From Patescibacteria group bacterium (lineage in GTDB: Bacteria > Patescibacteria > Paceibacteria > UBA9973 > UBA2103), in the NCBI GenBank assembly GCA_018968865.1, contig JAGWZP010000013.1:1-18880 (forward strand): 18,880 nt of DNA. The letters run 5' to 3'. Both the position numbers and the translations under genes were made by a program. The notes below the pieces were generated by a model. The model had not been told where the DNA came from and ran no database searches. It was given only the letters and a program-made list of their open reading frames with translations. Positions 1 to 9,285 of the stretch are shown here, in pieces. Within the stretch, counting starts at the first letter, position 1, and each line of letters begins with the position of its first letter.

Positions 1-545
1 GCGATCCTCACATTCAAACCGTAATTTCTGGCGTACGACATATACAATCGCTCGCTGAAGATCTTCTCCCAGCCGTACTCGCTGTCGGGAGCTGCAGGAT
101 ATGCTGAGTTTTCTCTGCAATTTGGATTGTTAGGATCCATTTGATTGCGTTCAGGATAAATACAAGCTGACGACGAATAAAAGATGAGTTTTGCTCCAAC
201 CTTTCTTGCTTGCTCTGCAATATTTATATTTATAAGGGCGGAATTATGCATGACGATAGCGTCATGTTCTCCCGTGAAGATGTAGCCGGCGCCGCCCATA
301 TCGGCAGCAAGTTGGTACACTCTGTCAAACCCCCGATCCAATACTTTCGCCACTACTCTCGGGTCTCTTAGGTCTCCTTTCACAAAATGATCGGCGGCCG
401 TCTTGCTATATTCGTGATATTTAATATCAACACCTCTAACCCAATAACCCTCTCTTTTAAGGCGTTTGACCAAATGACCTCCTATGAAACCGCCCGCACC
501 CAATACCAAAGCTGTTTTTTGCTTTTTGTTTTTTGCTTTTTTCAT
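1..545 (-). CDS. GDP-mannose 3,5-epimerase-like sugar epimerase (partial)
   Basis: Partial gene, open from its ATG at 545 to the window edge: 181 codons are visible and the C-terminus is missing. It belongs to the extended short-chain dehydrogenase/reductase family of NAD-dependent nucleotide-sugar epimerases. Seen: a Rossmann GAGGFIG at residues 16-22, LAADMGG at 79-85, SSSACIYPE at 124-132 and YGWEK (YxxxK) at 157-161. The combination of AADMGG with SSACIYP plus a catalytic-type Cys (C128), Tyr157 and Lys161 is characteristic of GDP-mannose 3,5-epimerase, which makes GDP-L-galactose or GDP-L-gulose. The start follows the methyltransferase stop by 5 nt with no Shine-Dalgarno. The N-terminus is a lysine-rich, A-rich run (MKKAKNKKQK). 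The gene is visibly more AT-rich than the glycosyltransferases to its right. It could instead act on another GDP- or UDP-sugar. Probably the last or a late gene of the glycan operon. Confidence 0.85.
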   Translation of the reverse strand, partial: MKKAKNKKQKTALVLGAGGFIGGHLVKRLKREGYWVRGVDIKYHEYSKTAADHFVKGDLRDPRVVAKVLDRGFDRVYQLAADMGGAGYIFTGEHDAIVMHNSALININIAEQARKVGAKLIFYSSSACIYPERNQMDPNNPNCRENSAYPAAPDSEYGWEKIFSERLYMSYARNYGLNVRI

Positions 546-550
546 ACAAG

Positions 551-1264
551 TTATTTCTTTTCGATCATGAATCTTTCGTGTTTTTGAGCCTCTTTAATCA
601 GAACCGGTTTGCTATTAAATTTTTGTTCCAAGATCTTATTTCCATCTGAGCCCTTACGAACGTCAATGATAAGCTTCCCGTCTGATTTGAGCAAATTATT
701 GACTTCGTCGAGATATGTTTCAACAGGATAATGGAATCCCCAGGATATGAGGGAGAGTACCAAATCAAATTGCACACCCGGAAAAATAGAATCTCCGGTC
801 GCTTCTTGAGTATGGACCCTCTTATTATCAACTCCATTTGCTATAAGAAGGTTACGAGCGACGCCGAGCGAATTGTAGTACGAGGCGGTTTTCTCCAATC
901 CGTAGTACACCTTGTCGTTGAGTTCCGTCTTGTCCAACAGATAGAAATCGACCTCTTTCCCGAGCTTCTGATAGTGGCGGGCGAGCATCACATCGATGCC
1001 GGCAACGCCGCAGCCGATGTCGAGTATCGCCAAAGGATTCTCGGGAAGACTCGCTCTGATGCTCTCGTACTCGCGCTCCATATCTTCTGCAAAGAGCCGC
1101 TTGATGCGGGACCTGAATAACCATGACTCCAACGCCACCATGCGGTTGTAGGTGAGGAACGGGATGCGGATGACTATCGAATTCAGCCATCGGTTGTTCT
1201 GATAGATGAGATACTCCGTTCGTTGGAACAGGATGTATTTCACTGCGATATCCGGTATATTCAT
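551..1264 (-). CDS. class I SAM-dependent methyltransferase
   Basis: 237-aa class I methyltransferase. SAM-binding motif I is ILDIGCGVAGI at about residues 80-90, followed by an acidic residue at the end of strand 2 (LLDKTE, D111). Later motifs are FDLVLSLISWGFHYP and the strand-5 segment LLKSDGKLIIDV. The N-terminal 75 residues are a family-specific helical region of unknown role. The ATG lies 12 nt after the upstream glycosyltransferase stop, and the stop is 5 nt before the GDP-mannose epimerase-like gene, so it is embedded in the glycan operon. Inference: it methylates a sugar, sugar nucleotide or nascent glycan. The family is too broad to name the substrate. Codon use and base composition are more AT-rich than in the genes to its right, hinting that it came with the neighbouring epimerase as a unit. 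Confidence 0.85.
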   Translation of the reverse strand: MNIPDIAVKYILFQRTEYLIYQNNRWLNSIVIRIPFLTYNRMVALESWLFRSRIKRLFAEDMEREYESIRASLPENPLAILDIGCGVAGIDVMLARHYQKLGKEVDFYLLDKTELNDKVYYGLEKTASYYNSLGVARNLLIANGVDNKRVHTQEATGDSIFPGVQFDLVLSLISWGFHYPVETYLDEVNNLLKSDGKLIIDVRKGSDGNKILEQKFNSKPVLIKEAQKHERFMIEKK

Positions 1265-1276
1265 ACACCCCCGTAC

Positions 1277-2434
1277 TTACGCGGCTTCCATAAAATCAAT
1301 AATCCTCCCTGCTCGTTTTCCCCAGGTATGTTCCAAGACCCAAGTATAAGCGACCTCCGAGCGTTCGTCCAAAGAGTCTCTCCTTTGACAAGCACGCTCT
1401 ATGCCCTTTGCAAGTTCCGACGGATCATCGGGTTCAACGAGAATGGCGCGTGCGTCATCAACCAGCTCTGTGATTGACGGTATCCGCGAGGCAACGATCG
1501 GCCTTTTGCTCGCCGCATACTCAAAAAGCTTCATCGGCGACGTGTAATACTTTGAGATATCCTCCTTTGCCGTATTGGGCAGGACCAGAACATCGGCCGC
1601 CTTCTGCCACAAGGGGATCTCTGCATGGGGGCGGAAGCCGATGATACTGATATTCGGTATGTTGCCGTGGGTTTCTTTGAAACGCCGTACGTCCTCACTA
1701 TTACCCCCTACGAATACCACCAGATACTCCCCGGAAAGTTCCCGGGCTGCCAGAGCGAGCGTGTCCACCCCTTTCCACGAATACAGGTGCCCGGTGTAGA
1801 CAGCGATCTTTTTATCGAGCGGGAGATCCAATTCCCGGCGCGCTTCGTCTCTCGATACCGATATATCGAATTCTTGTATGTCCACCGCGTTCGGTTCGCA
1901 GAGTACGTTTGACTCCGGCAGAGCGAAGAGTTCTTGCGCCCTCTTGGCTTTCCACTGATTATGGATAATGACGCCGCGCATTCTGCGCGCAAACCTACCG
2001 AAGAGTCCTAACTTACTTTCCGGGAAATCATGCATCTCATAAAACGTATTCGGCAATACTAGCGACGCCAAGAAGAGCGGCAGGGTCTCATTTGAATATA
2101 TGAGGTCGTTTTTTGATGCATTCACCAACAAGTAGAAGAAAGAGAACAAGGAGAAAGAAAGGAAGCTCAACAAGAAGCGGACCGGCTGGAGAAATCCAAT
2201 CCTCCCGATATCCAAGACCGGCAGGTACACGATGCGGAAACACTTCTCTACCTGATAGTACCCATACGGATCGCCCTGCTCCCTGCCTATCCGCCGCGGC
2301 ACGAGCAAAACCACATCAATGCCCGCTGCGGCAAAGGTCTCCGCACTTTTCGCGGCAAAAAGAGAGGCGGCCTTATCGCTCGGGAATCTTCCGTGAAAGA
2401 TAAGGAACATTTTTTTTCTCTGTTCGCCTTTCAT
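1277..2434 (-). CDS. GT4-like glycosyltransferase
   Basis: 385-aa GT-B fold glycosyltransferase. The N-terminal acceptor domain begins MFLIFHGRFPSDKAASLFA. A strongly hydrophobic stretch around residues 80-105 (rich in F, L and S) suggests membrane association. The C-terminal nucleotide-sugar domain shows YTGHLYSWKGVDTL, LVVFVGG and ADVLVLPNTA. SPMKLFEYAAS stands where GT4 enzymes carry their E-x7-E motif, but only the second acidic residue is clear here. This resembles a subgroup shared with the next gene upstream. The start codon overlaps the upstream gene's stop by 4 nt (ATGA, 2431-2434), which fixes the start and suggests translational coupling. No Shine-Dalgarno precedes it. Likely builds a surface polysaccharide or glycolipid. 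Sugar specificity cannot be read from sequence. Confidence 0.85.
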   Translation of the reverse strand: MKGEQRKKMFLIFHGRFPSDKAASLFAAKSAETFAAAGIDVVLLVPRRIGREQGDPYGYYQVEKCFRIVYLPVLDIGRIGFLQPVRFLLSFLSFSLFSFFYLLVNASKNDLIYSNETLPLFLASLVLPNTFYEMHDFPESKLGLFGRFARRMRGVIIHNQWKAKRAQELFALPESNVLCEPNAVDIQEFDISVSRDEARRELDLPLDKKIAVYTGHLYSWKGVDTLALAARELSGEYLVVFVGGNSEDVRRFKETHGNIPNISIIGFRPHAEIPLWQKAADVLVLPNTAKEDISKYYTSPMKLFEYAASKRPIVASRIPSITELVDDARAILVEPDDPSELAKGIERACQRRDSLDERSEVAYTWVLEHTWGKRAGRIIDFMEAA

Positions 2435-3525
2435 GGTTGTATGAAATGCAGGATTGCGCGTGCCTTATTCTCCCACGCATAGTGCTTGGCCTGCTCCGCC
2501 GCTTCAGCCGCCTTCCTTTCCCACACCGCATAGTGCCCCAGCACCTCAAGGACTGCGTTCGAAAAGTCAGCAGCGTCATCCGCTTTGAATCCGCGCGCAT
2601 AGGGCGCGATAACTTCTTCGACCAAAGCGAGCTGGGAGTAAACCACAGGCCGATTAGCGGCCATATATTCGTACACCTTCATCGGAAAACCGACATCCCT
2701 GAAGTGCGGCTTGTCGGGATATGGTATGGCGAGGATGTCGGATGCCGCTTCATAGACGGCCAACTCGCCTTGGGACTTCCTGCCGACAAAGATGCACCGA
2801 CCGGCGGCATTGATGCCCTCGGCATATTCCCGGTATTCCGAGATCTCGCCATCCTTCCCTCCGACGAAAAGCATCACGACTTCGTCGGGGAGCTCGGGCA
2901 ACGCTTGGATCATGGTCCGTATGCCCTTCTCCATACCCATCGTCTTGAAGAACCCCGCATAGGTAACGATCTTTTTGCCGTGGGGCAAGTTCACTCTTGT
3001 CCGCGCATCATTCTTGCTCACGTGCTCATATGCCCCGAGATCAATGCCGCCATATGCTGCGAGGATTTTTTCTTTATGTATCTGCGATACCGCGATTATC
3101 GCGTCTTTCAGTTTATTCGAGGTCGTGACGAGCCGGTCGCTGTTCCGCTGTATGAACCGGTCGCGCCAGCCGCCAAACAGCATATGCCAGTCGGAACAAA
3201 TCTTGTACCGCAGACGCAGGACCTTCTTCCAGAAGATAAGCACCATCAAGAGGTTCGGGTCATTTGAGAAAAAGACCATGTCGCGCTCGCTCCGCAGGAT
3301 AAAATACGGCAGCCACAAGAAATAGAACAAGGTCTTGAAATGACGGGACGACAGCCGCACATTCAGGACGGGCAATCCGCGCAGATCGTTTCCGAGGTCA
3401 TTGGCCACGACCAATACAAAATCATCCTTGAGCGCCGCGTGGAACCCTTTCGCGAGTTCGAGCACATATATGTGGTCGGCAGTACTTGCGGGATACGTCT
3501 TCGCCGTAAGATAGACAAGCTTCAT
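2431..3525 (-). CDS. GT4-like glycosyltransferase
   Basis: 364-aa GT-B glycosyltransferase. The N-terminus is MKLVYLTAKTYPASTADHIYVLELAKGF, with the acceptor-domain start typical of GT4 enzymes. YAGFFKTMGMEKGIRTMIQAL and VVMLFVGGKDGE mark the start of the donor-binding domain. VGFPMKVYEYMAANRPVV replaces the usual E-x7-E loop and matches the form in the next gene downstream (SPMKLFEYAAS), so these two are probably related by duplication or belong to one subfamily. Both ends are ATGA overlaps: the start with the stop of the upstream transferase (3522-3525) and the stop with the start of the downstream one (2431-2434). Role in surface glycan assembly is inferred from context. Confidence 0.85.
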   Translation of the reverse strand: MKLVYLTAKTYPASTADHIYVLELAKGFHAALKDDFVLVVANDLGNDLRGLPVLNVRLSSRHFKTLFYFLWLPYFILRSERDMVFFSNDPNLLMVLIFWKKVLRLRYKICSDWHMLFGGWRDRFIQRNSDRLVTTSNKLKDAIIAVSQIHKEKILAAYGGIDLGAYEHVSKNDARTRVNLPHGKKIVTYAGFFKTMGMEKGIRTMIQALPELPDEVVMLFVGGKDGEISEYREYAEGINAAGRCIFVGRKSQGELAVYEAASDILAIPYPDKPHFRDVGFPMKVYEYMAANRPVVYSQLALVEEVIAPYARGFKADDAADFSNAVLEVLGHYAVWERKAAEAAEQAKHYAWENKARAILHFIQP

Positions 3526-4625
3526 ACCTCTCGAGTGAACAGCTCCTCAAACACCTTCGCCACCACGGAGACGTCGTACTGTCGGACCCACGAGTTCAAT
3601 TCCGTCCCTAGGGACGTACGTTCCTCCACGCTCTTCCCTAACAGATCGCCGAGTCTGTCCGCAAATCCCCGCAGGTCTCCGGGCTTAACCATATACGCGC
3701 GCAGGGACTCGGGAATGATGTCTTTGACCGCACCGACGTTACTGGCGACGAACGGGACGCCGAACGCCATCGATTCCAGCAATACGCGCGGGAACCCTTC
3801 CTCTTCTGACGGCATGACGAACGCATCCGAAGTGGCGAAGTAATCAGGCAGTTCCCGATTCGCCACCGCACCGACCAAACGGACATTCCCTTCGAGGTTC
3901 GCTTTCTTCACTTCGCTTTGCAAGAGATACTCGTCCGGACCGGAACCGGCAATAATGAACAGCGTATCCGGGTGCGCGCGTATGACTTCAGACGCAACCG
4001 GCACAATCATCCGCGAGCCTTTGCGCGGGGAGAGCCAGTGCACGAACAGCACCACTTTTGCATCCTGCGGAACGTGTAGCTTCTCTCGCGCCTCTTTGCG
4101 AGAAAGAGCACTCGTGAACCGCTTCAGGTCTATCCAATTCGGCATCACGAGCACGGACGCTCTCGGTATGCCGTACTGTCGCGCGTAGGCGTCGGCAAGC
4201 GAGGGTGCTCCGGTCACCAAATGCGTCACCATCTTATACGTCAATCGTTCAAAGAACTCCCGCAAGAAATTGCGCTTATATTTCCACGGCTCGCCGCAAT
4301 TCCAATAGAAGACGCGGCCGCCCGAGACTCCCGCGATAAACGAGGCGCAGAATGCCGAGAAAAAAGAGTAATGGATATAGACATCGCGATACCCGGCGAG
4401 GCGAGCTCTCGCGAGCGCGAATGGAACTGTAAGTACGCGTGAAAGCCCGCGACTCGCAAAGACTCGGCTATAACCGAGCTCGCGACCCGGCCTTTCTCCG
4501 CGCTCAACGATGAGAAACAGGTCAAAACTACTGCCTATCTCTTTCAGGAAGTCGTGGATATGCGGGAAATGAGACGCATCGGCGGCTTCGTAGCGCGGAA
4601 GGACGTAACAGAGTTTCGGCTTCAT
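3522..4625 (-). CDS. GT4 family glycosyltransferase
   Basis: 367-aa GT4 glycosyltransferase starting MKPKLCYVLPRYEAADASHF. The frame stays open upstream to 4709, but those codons lie inside gtrA. The ATG at 4625 is chosen because it is 4 nt past the gtrA stop and begins a normal GT-B N-terminus. Donor domain motifs seen: VLFVHWLSPRKGSRMIVPVA, LFIIAGSGPDEY, and SEEEGFPRVLLESMAFG, a complete E-x7-E signature, followed by GVPFVASNVG. It ends in an ATGA overlap with the next transferase. Likely adds a hexose or related sugar to a lipid-linked glycan on the cytoplasmic side. Donor unknown. Confidence 0.88.
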   Translation of the reverse strand: MKPKLCYVLPRYEAADASHFPHIHDFLKEIGSSFDLFLIVERGERPGRELGYSRVFASRGLSRVLTVPFALARARLAGYRDVYIHYSFFSAFCASFIAGVSGGRVFYWNCGEPWKYKRNFLREFFERLTYKMVTHLVTGAPSLADAYARQYGIPRASVLVMPNWIDLKRFTSALSRKEAREKLHVPQDAKVVLFVHWLSPRKGSRMIVPVASEVIRAHPDTLFIIAGSGPDEYLLQSEVKKANLEGNVRLVGAVANRELPDYFATSDAFVMPSEEEGFPRVLLESMAFGVPFVASNVGAVKDIIPESLRAYMVKPGDLRGFADRLGDLLGKSVEERTSLGTELNSWVRQYDVSVVAKVFEELFTREV

Positions 4626-4629
4626 AGCA

Positions 4630-5004
4630 TTATCGTTTAAATACCAGATTGCGGTATGCGAAGAAACTGACCACGGCGATGAGCATGCCGGCGAGGAATT
4701 GAGCGGCAAGGTACCAGAGAGAAAACCATTCCACGAATGCGTACACCAAGAACGTATTCAGCGCCACATTGGCGAGAACCACCGCGCTGTAGAAAGCGAA
4801 CTGCGTACGTACGTTGTCCCTTGAAGAATCCTCAAAGGTCCAGAACTTCTGCATGCTGAAACTGACGATGACAGAAACAATGAAAGCGCATACTGACGAC
4901 ACCAGATAGTACATGCGGAAAAAATCCGTCAACACATACAGCACCGTAAGATTCGTCGCCGTCGCACTGCCGCCGGAGACAACATATTTAACAATTTGGT
5001 TCAT
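4630..5004 (-). CDS. GtrA-like polytopic membrane protein (putative lipid-linked sugar flippase)
   Basis: 124-aa integral membrane protein with four hydrophobic segments at roughly residues 5-30, 34-53, 68-92 and 98-118. FSMQKFWTFEDSS after the second segment is the hallmark of the GtrA/DPMS family, and AYRNLVFKR is its usual C-terminal basic end. Family members are thought to move polyprenyl-phosphate-linked sugars across the cytoplasmic membrane, or to anchor a dolichyl/polyprenyl-phosphate sugar synthase. The start overlaps the upstream transferase stop by ATGA (5001-5004), with no Shine-Dalgarno. Its place in the middle of a glycosyltransferase operon suggests that the glycan made here is exported or modified at the outer face of the membrane. 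Confidence 0.9.
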   Translation of the reverse strand: MNQIVKYVVSGGSATATNLTVLYVLTDFFRMYYLVSSVCAFIVSVIVSFSMQKFWTFEDSSRDNVRTQFAFYSAVVLANVALNTFLVYAFVEWFSLWYLAAQFLAGMLIAVVSFFAYRNLVFKR

Positions 5005-6137
5005 GCCAGTTTCGCGAGGTCTGCCGCGACGCGGGACGGAACGTCGCCGACGGAAGCGAGGTGTGCGCGCGCCGTTTCTTCGGCGTGCCGCGGGAGCGCT
5101 TGTCGAACTTCATTATCCTCGATAAACCCGACGATGGCGAGCGAGAGCGCGGTCGGATCGGCCACCGGCGTTGCCAGGACGTCCTCATACCCTTTGAACA
5201 CTTCGCCCACGATGCCGACATCGGTCGTGATGATGGGGACTTTGGCGAGCGCCGCTTCCAGAAGCGTGCGGCCGTACCCTTCGTACGCGCTCGCCTGGAT
5301 GAACGCGTGGGCGCTCCGCATGAGTCCCCACGCTTCTTCCGCCGGGCGCCAGCCTCTCATGAATACCACGTTCTTCCCAAGGCCGAGCGAATGCGCCATC
5401 CGCTCGAGCGCTCCGCGCTCGCGGCCCTCGCCGACGACAAAGAGCCCGACCATCGGATAGTGCCCCACCACGAGCTTGAGGGCCGCGAGGATGTCTTCCA
5501 CGCGCTTCTCCGGTTCCAATCGCCCGACCGTGATGAGCGCGAAGGTAAAAGGATGCTCCGGGAGCCGCACGGGCTCCGGCACTGCCGAACTGACCGCAAC
5601 AGGGATTACCGATGGCGAGGGTATGCGGGAACCGTAGCGCGCGACAAGCGACGCCTTCACGCGCTCGGAGACCGTGCGGATGCCGGCGGCGGCCGGCAGG
5701 ACGCGGTCGGCGACGCGGCGGCGCCAGCGATTCAGGAACGGCATACGCACGGAGGGACTCCGAAAATTGCCGCTCCGCACGAACCAGGGAGACAGGAAAT
5801 CGGTGTGCACTTGGATGTGCAGTTTCGCCTGTGTGCCGGCGGCGGCGCGGAGCGCCGCGAGTCCGTGTTCAAACGGGTCCTGCGCCGACACCACCTCAAT
5901 GCCGTACTGAAGCATGAGTTCATGCGCGCGGCGCGCGAGTGTGCGCACGCGGAAAAGTTTCCACGAACGTACCGGATGCAAAAAGAGATTCCCGTCCTGT
6001 TCGTCGCGGGCGCCGGAACCCGCGGGCGAGACGATGTGCAATTCCCCTATTGCCGCGGCGTACGCGCGCATGCGCTCGCGCACGCCGCTCGCCGCATCAA
6101 AAATCGCCGGGTCATTGGATACGAAAAGGACTTTCAT
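5001..6137 (-). CDS. GT4 family glycosyltransferase
   Basis: 378-aa GT4 enzyme starting MKVLFVSNDPAIFDAASGVRERM. The open frame extends upstream to 6224, but those codons fall inside the upstream gene. The ATG at 6137 forms an ATGA overlap with that gene's stop and starts a standard GT-B N-terminus. Motifs: VSAQDPFEHGLAAL in the acceptor domain, ITVGRLEPEKRVEDILAAL at the linker, LFVVGEGRERGALE, and SAYEGYGRTLLEAALAKVPI with a full E-x7-E signature. The C-terminus overlaps gtrA. Surface glycan biosynthesis by context. Confidence 0.88.
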   Translation of the reverse strand: MKVLFVSNDPAIFDAASGVRERMRAYAAAIGELHIVSPAGSGARDEQDGNLFLHPVRSWKLFRVRTLARRAHELMLQYGIEVVSAQDPFEHGLAALRAAAGTQAKLHIQVHTDFLSPWFVRSGNFRSPSVRMPFLNRWRRRVADRVLPAAAGIRTVSERVKASLVARYGSRIPSPSVIPVAVSSAVPEPVRLPEHPFTFALITVGRLEPEKRVEDILAALKLVVGHYPMVGLFVVGEGRERGALERMAHSLGLGKNVVFMRGWRPAEEAWGLMRSAHAFIQASAYEGYGRTLLEAALAKVPIITTDVGIVGEVFKGYEDVLATPVADPTALSLAIVGFIEDNEVRQALPRHAEETARAHLASVGDVPSRVAADLAKLA

Positions 6138-7219
6138 AGGGTGTGCAGGAGGGCGGCGGTCGCTGAAAGCATCGCCCCGGTCGAAAAGCGTTTTGCGGAC
6201 TCTTTCGCGCGCGCCGAGAGGCACGCGCGGAGCTCGTCGTCGCCGAGCACGCGCGCAACAGCGGCCGAGAGCGCGGATGCATCTCCCGCGGGAACCAAAA
6301 GGCCGTTCCCTCCGTCTGTTATCACTTCCGGATTCCCGCCGACATTCGTCGCGACGGCCGGCACGCCGAACGCAAGCGCCTCGATAAGGAGATGCGAGAG
6401 CCCTTCATACGATGAGTTGAGGACGAACACTTCCGCCGATTGCACCGCCGCGAGAGTATCCCTGTGCGACAGCATGCCGGTAAGAACGGCGCGCGCGGGC
6501 AACTTCGCGCGGATGCGGCGCGCAAGCATAACGCGCAAAGGACCATCGCCGACGATTGCGAGCGAGGCGTCGGGAATACGCGCAACGGCATCGATAATCC
6601 CGTCCATATGCTTCCACGGCACGAGCCGGCCCGCAGTCACGATGAGCGGCCGCGGCAGTGTAGCCACGGCTTCGGGTACAGTTCCGAGTTCTTCAAGAGG
6701 CACAGCATTATAGATAACCTCCATATCCTCCTCCGGGATGCCCCATGCCGTCACGATATGTTTTAGGTATTCGCTCGGGACGATGACCTTTGCGGCACCA
6801 CGCGCCACGCGCGTTTGTATGCGCCGGAGCCATCTGACCGGAAACGGAACGCGCTCGGTATTCACGAATTCGTCCAGATTCTCCGTCACGCCGAACCGCT
6901 GTTGTCCTTGCTCCCACGCATAGTCGCCGACAATCTTCACCAGAAACGGCTTCCCCGCCCGCTTCGCCGCTTTCATCGCCGGCAAGCCGACCGAGACCGG
7001 ATCGAGCGCGAGCACGGCGTCAGCGTTCCGCGCCGCCTTAAGGACGCGAAGGTAATACGCGATGTGGCGGATGATCTTCGGCAAGCGCCGCACCTCGCTG
7101 AACTTCACCAGCTCAACGTCAATGCCCTTCGCCGGCAATCCCCCAAGCAAAAGCTTGGCATACGTCGCCGGGCCGCCTATCTCGGGCGGGTATAAGGGCG
7201 TCGCAATAACGAGCTTCAT
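6134..7219 (-). CDS. GT4 family glycosyltransferase
   Basis: 361-aa GT4 transferase. MKLVIATPLYPPEIGGPATYAKLL is the glycine-rich N-terminal loop of the family. TAGRLVPWKHMDGIIDAV, LAIVGDGPLR and NSSYEGLSHLLIEALAFG (E-x7-E) define the donor half, followed by GVPAVATNVGGNPEVI. The start is 9 nt after the stop of the upstream transferase, with no Shine-Dalgarno in the gap. The stop overlaps the next gene by 4 nt. Full length for the family with no sign of damage. Acceptor and donor are unknown. Confidence 0.88.
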   Translation of the reverse strand: MKLVIATPLYPPEIGGPATYAKLLLGGLPAKGIDVELVKFSEVRRLPKIIRHIAYYLRVLKAARNADAVLALDPVSVGLPAMKAAKRAGKPFLVKIVGDYAWEQGQQRFGVTENLDEFVNTERVPFPVRWLRRIQTRVARGAAKVIVPSEYLKHIVTAWGIPEEDMEVIYNAVPLEELGTVPEAVATLPRPLIVTAGRLVPWKHMDGIIDAVARIPDASLAIVGDGPLRVMLARRIRAKLPARAVLTGMLSHRDTLAAVQSAEVFVLNSSYEGLSHLLIEALAFGVPAVATNVGGNPEVITDGGNGLLVPAGDASALSAAVARVLGDDELRACLSARAKESAKRFSTGAMLSATAALLHTL

Positions 7220-7228
7220 ATGTGTATT

Positions 7229-8388
7229 CTAGCGCCCAAGCAGACGGCCGAAGATATTCTGCATGGAACGGCCGATGAGGTCCCAATGATACTTTTCGAA
7301 CACCAGTTTCTTCGCGGTCGCCTCAACCCGCGCGACCTGCTCTGAATGCGCGAGAATATCCTGCACTGCCTCGGCTATTTGTTTCGGCGAATCTTTGTCC
7401 ACCGCCCAGCCGGTCGTCTCTTTGTCCGGATCGCGTCTCGCGCCAAAAAGGAAATCCGCGATGCCGCCCTCCTGCGTTGCGATGACCGGCAATCCTGCCG
7501 CCATCGCTTCAATGAAAGAGTTCCCCATGCCCTCGGAGCGCGAGGGGCGAATGAAGATGTCGCACGCTTTCAAATAATTCGGTATGTCTTCGAGCGGCAC
7601 ATAGGGATGGAAATGCACACGCGACGCGACGCCGAGCTTCTCCGCAAGTTCTGTGAGCGCGCTCTTGTCGGGACCGTCGCCGAGCATGAAAAAATGCACG
7701 TACGCCGGTAAAAGCGGAAGTGCGCGGATGACCACATCAAGCGCGTTCTTGTGCACCAGCCGGCCGGTATGGATAAGCCATGTCTCGCCGCCTTTCTTTC
7801 CGATATTCGTACGGATAGTTTCCAGCTCGCTTTCGGACGGCATGCGAGCGAACCGCTCCGCATCCATGCCGTTCGGGATGACCTCCATCGGCCCCGTAAA
7901 GCCCCGCCGGCGCGCCCAACGGCCAAGGAAGGTCGATTCGGCAGCGACCATGTCCGCTGTCGTGAATCCGCGTTTAAAGAACGGCCACAGCGGACGCATC
8001 AGCCGTTCAACATATTCGGGGGGATCGCCCTCTTGGAGCGTGAGAAGATACTTCACCTCCGGATGGAATGTCTTGAATACACCGGCGGGAACCCCGGACG
8101 AGTGAGCCATTATCGCCCATATGCCGTCAAACTGATACTGCTTATGGAGCGCTGATGCCTTGCGCGCGGCAGAAAATTGAAAAAGAAATTTATCCAACTT
8201 TCCGCTACCGTTCCCGATGCGATGGACGAACACCTTGCCGACCTTTTCTTCGCGCGGCTCGGCGGAAGAGAAGCGCATCGTTACCATATGGAACTCAATG
8301 TCTGCGATGCGATCCGTGATCTCTTTGACGGCAACTTCCGCCCCGCCGACATGCGGATAGTATGCGAGCGAGAAGATGAGCATCCGCT

Positions 8389-8392
<4 letters not shown>
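7229..8392 (-). CDS. GT4 family glycosyltransferase
   Basis: 387-aa GT4 transferase. N-terminal MLIFSLAYYPHVGGAEVAVKEI is the classic GT4 opening. Later motifs are VIPNGMDAERFA, IHTGRLVHKNALDVVIRAL, FFMLGDGPDKSAL and SRSEGMGNSFIEAMAAGLPVIAT, with both glutamates of E-x7-E. The start overlaps the stop of the epimerase gene (ATGA, 8389-8392). As the first transferase after the epimerase, it may act early in chain assembly, but gene order alone does not prove this. Confidence 0.88.
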
Positions 8393-9246
<854 letters not shown>

Positions 9247-9257
9247 AGATGAAGACT

Positions 9258-9263
9258 AGTATA
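9258..9263 (-). promoter_or_regulatory. putative -10 box of the glycan operon
   Basis: TATACT read on the minus strand, with 11 nt to the epimerase ATG. A sigma-70-type start about 6-7 nt downstream would leave a leader of only about 4-5 nt. No clear -35 is visible at 16-18 bp spacing. It sits between the comEA-like stop (9286) and the operon start. No terminator is seen in this 39-nt gap, so read-through from the upstream cluster is also possible. Confidence 0.45.
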
Positions 9264-9285
9264 CAAACGACCGGAGCGCGAACGG

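Noticed and set aside
490..545. T-rich stretch on plus as a terminator
   Set aside because: No stable stem precedes it. It is the complement of the lysine-rich start codons of the epimerase.
5061..6713. 550-codon open frame on plus
   Set aside because: Antisense shadow of two glycosyltransferases in GC-rich DNA. Its protein is rich in Arg/His/Ala with no domain, while the opposite strand has clear GT4 motifs.
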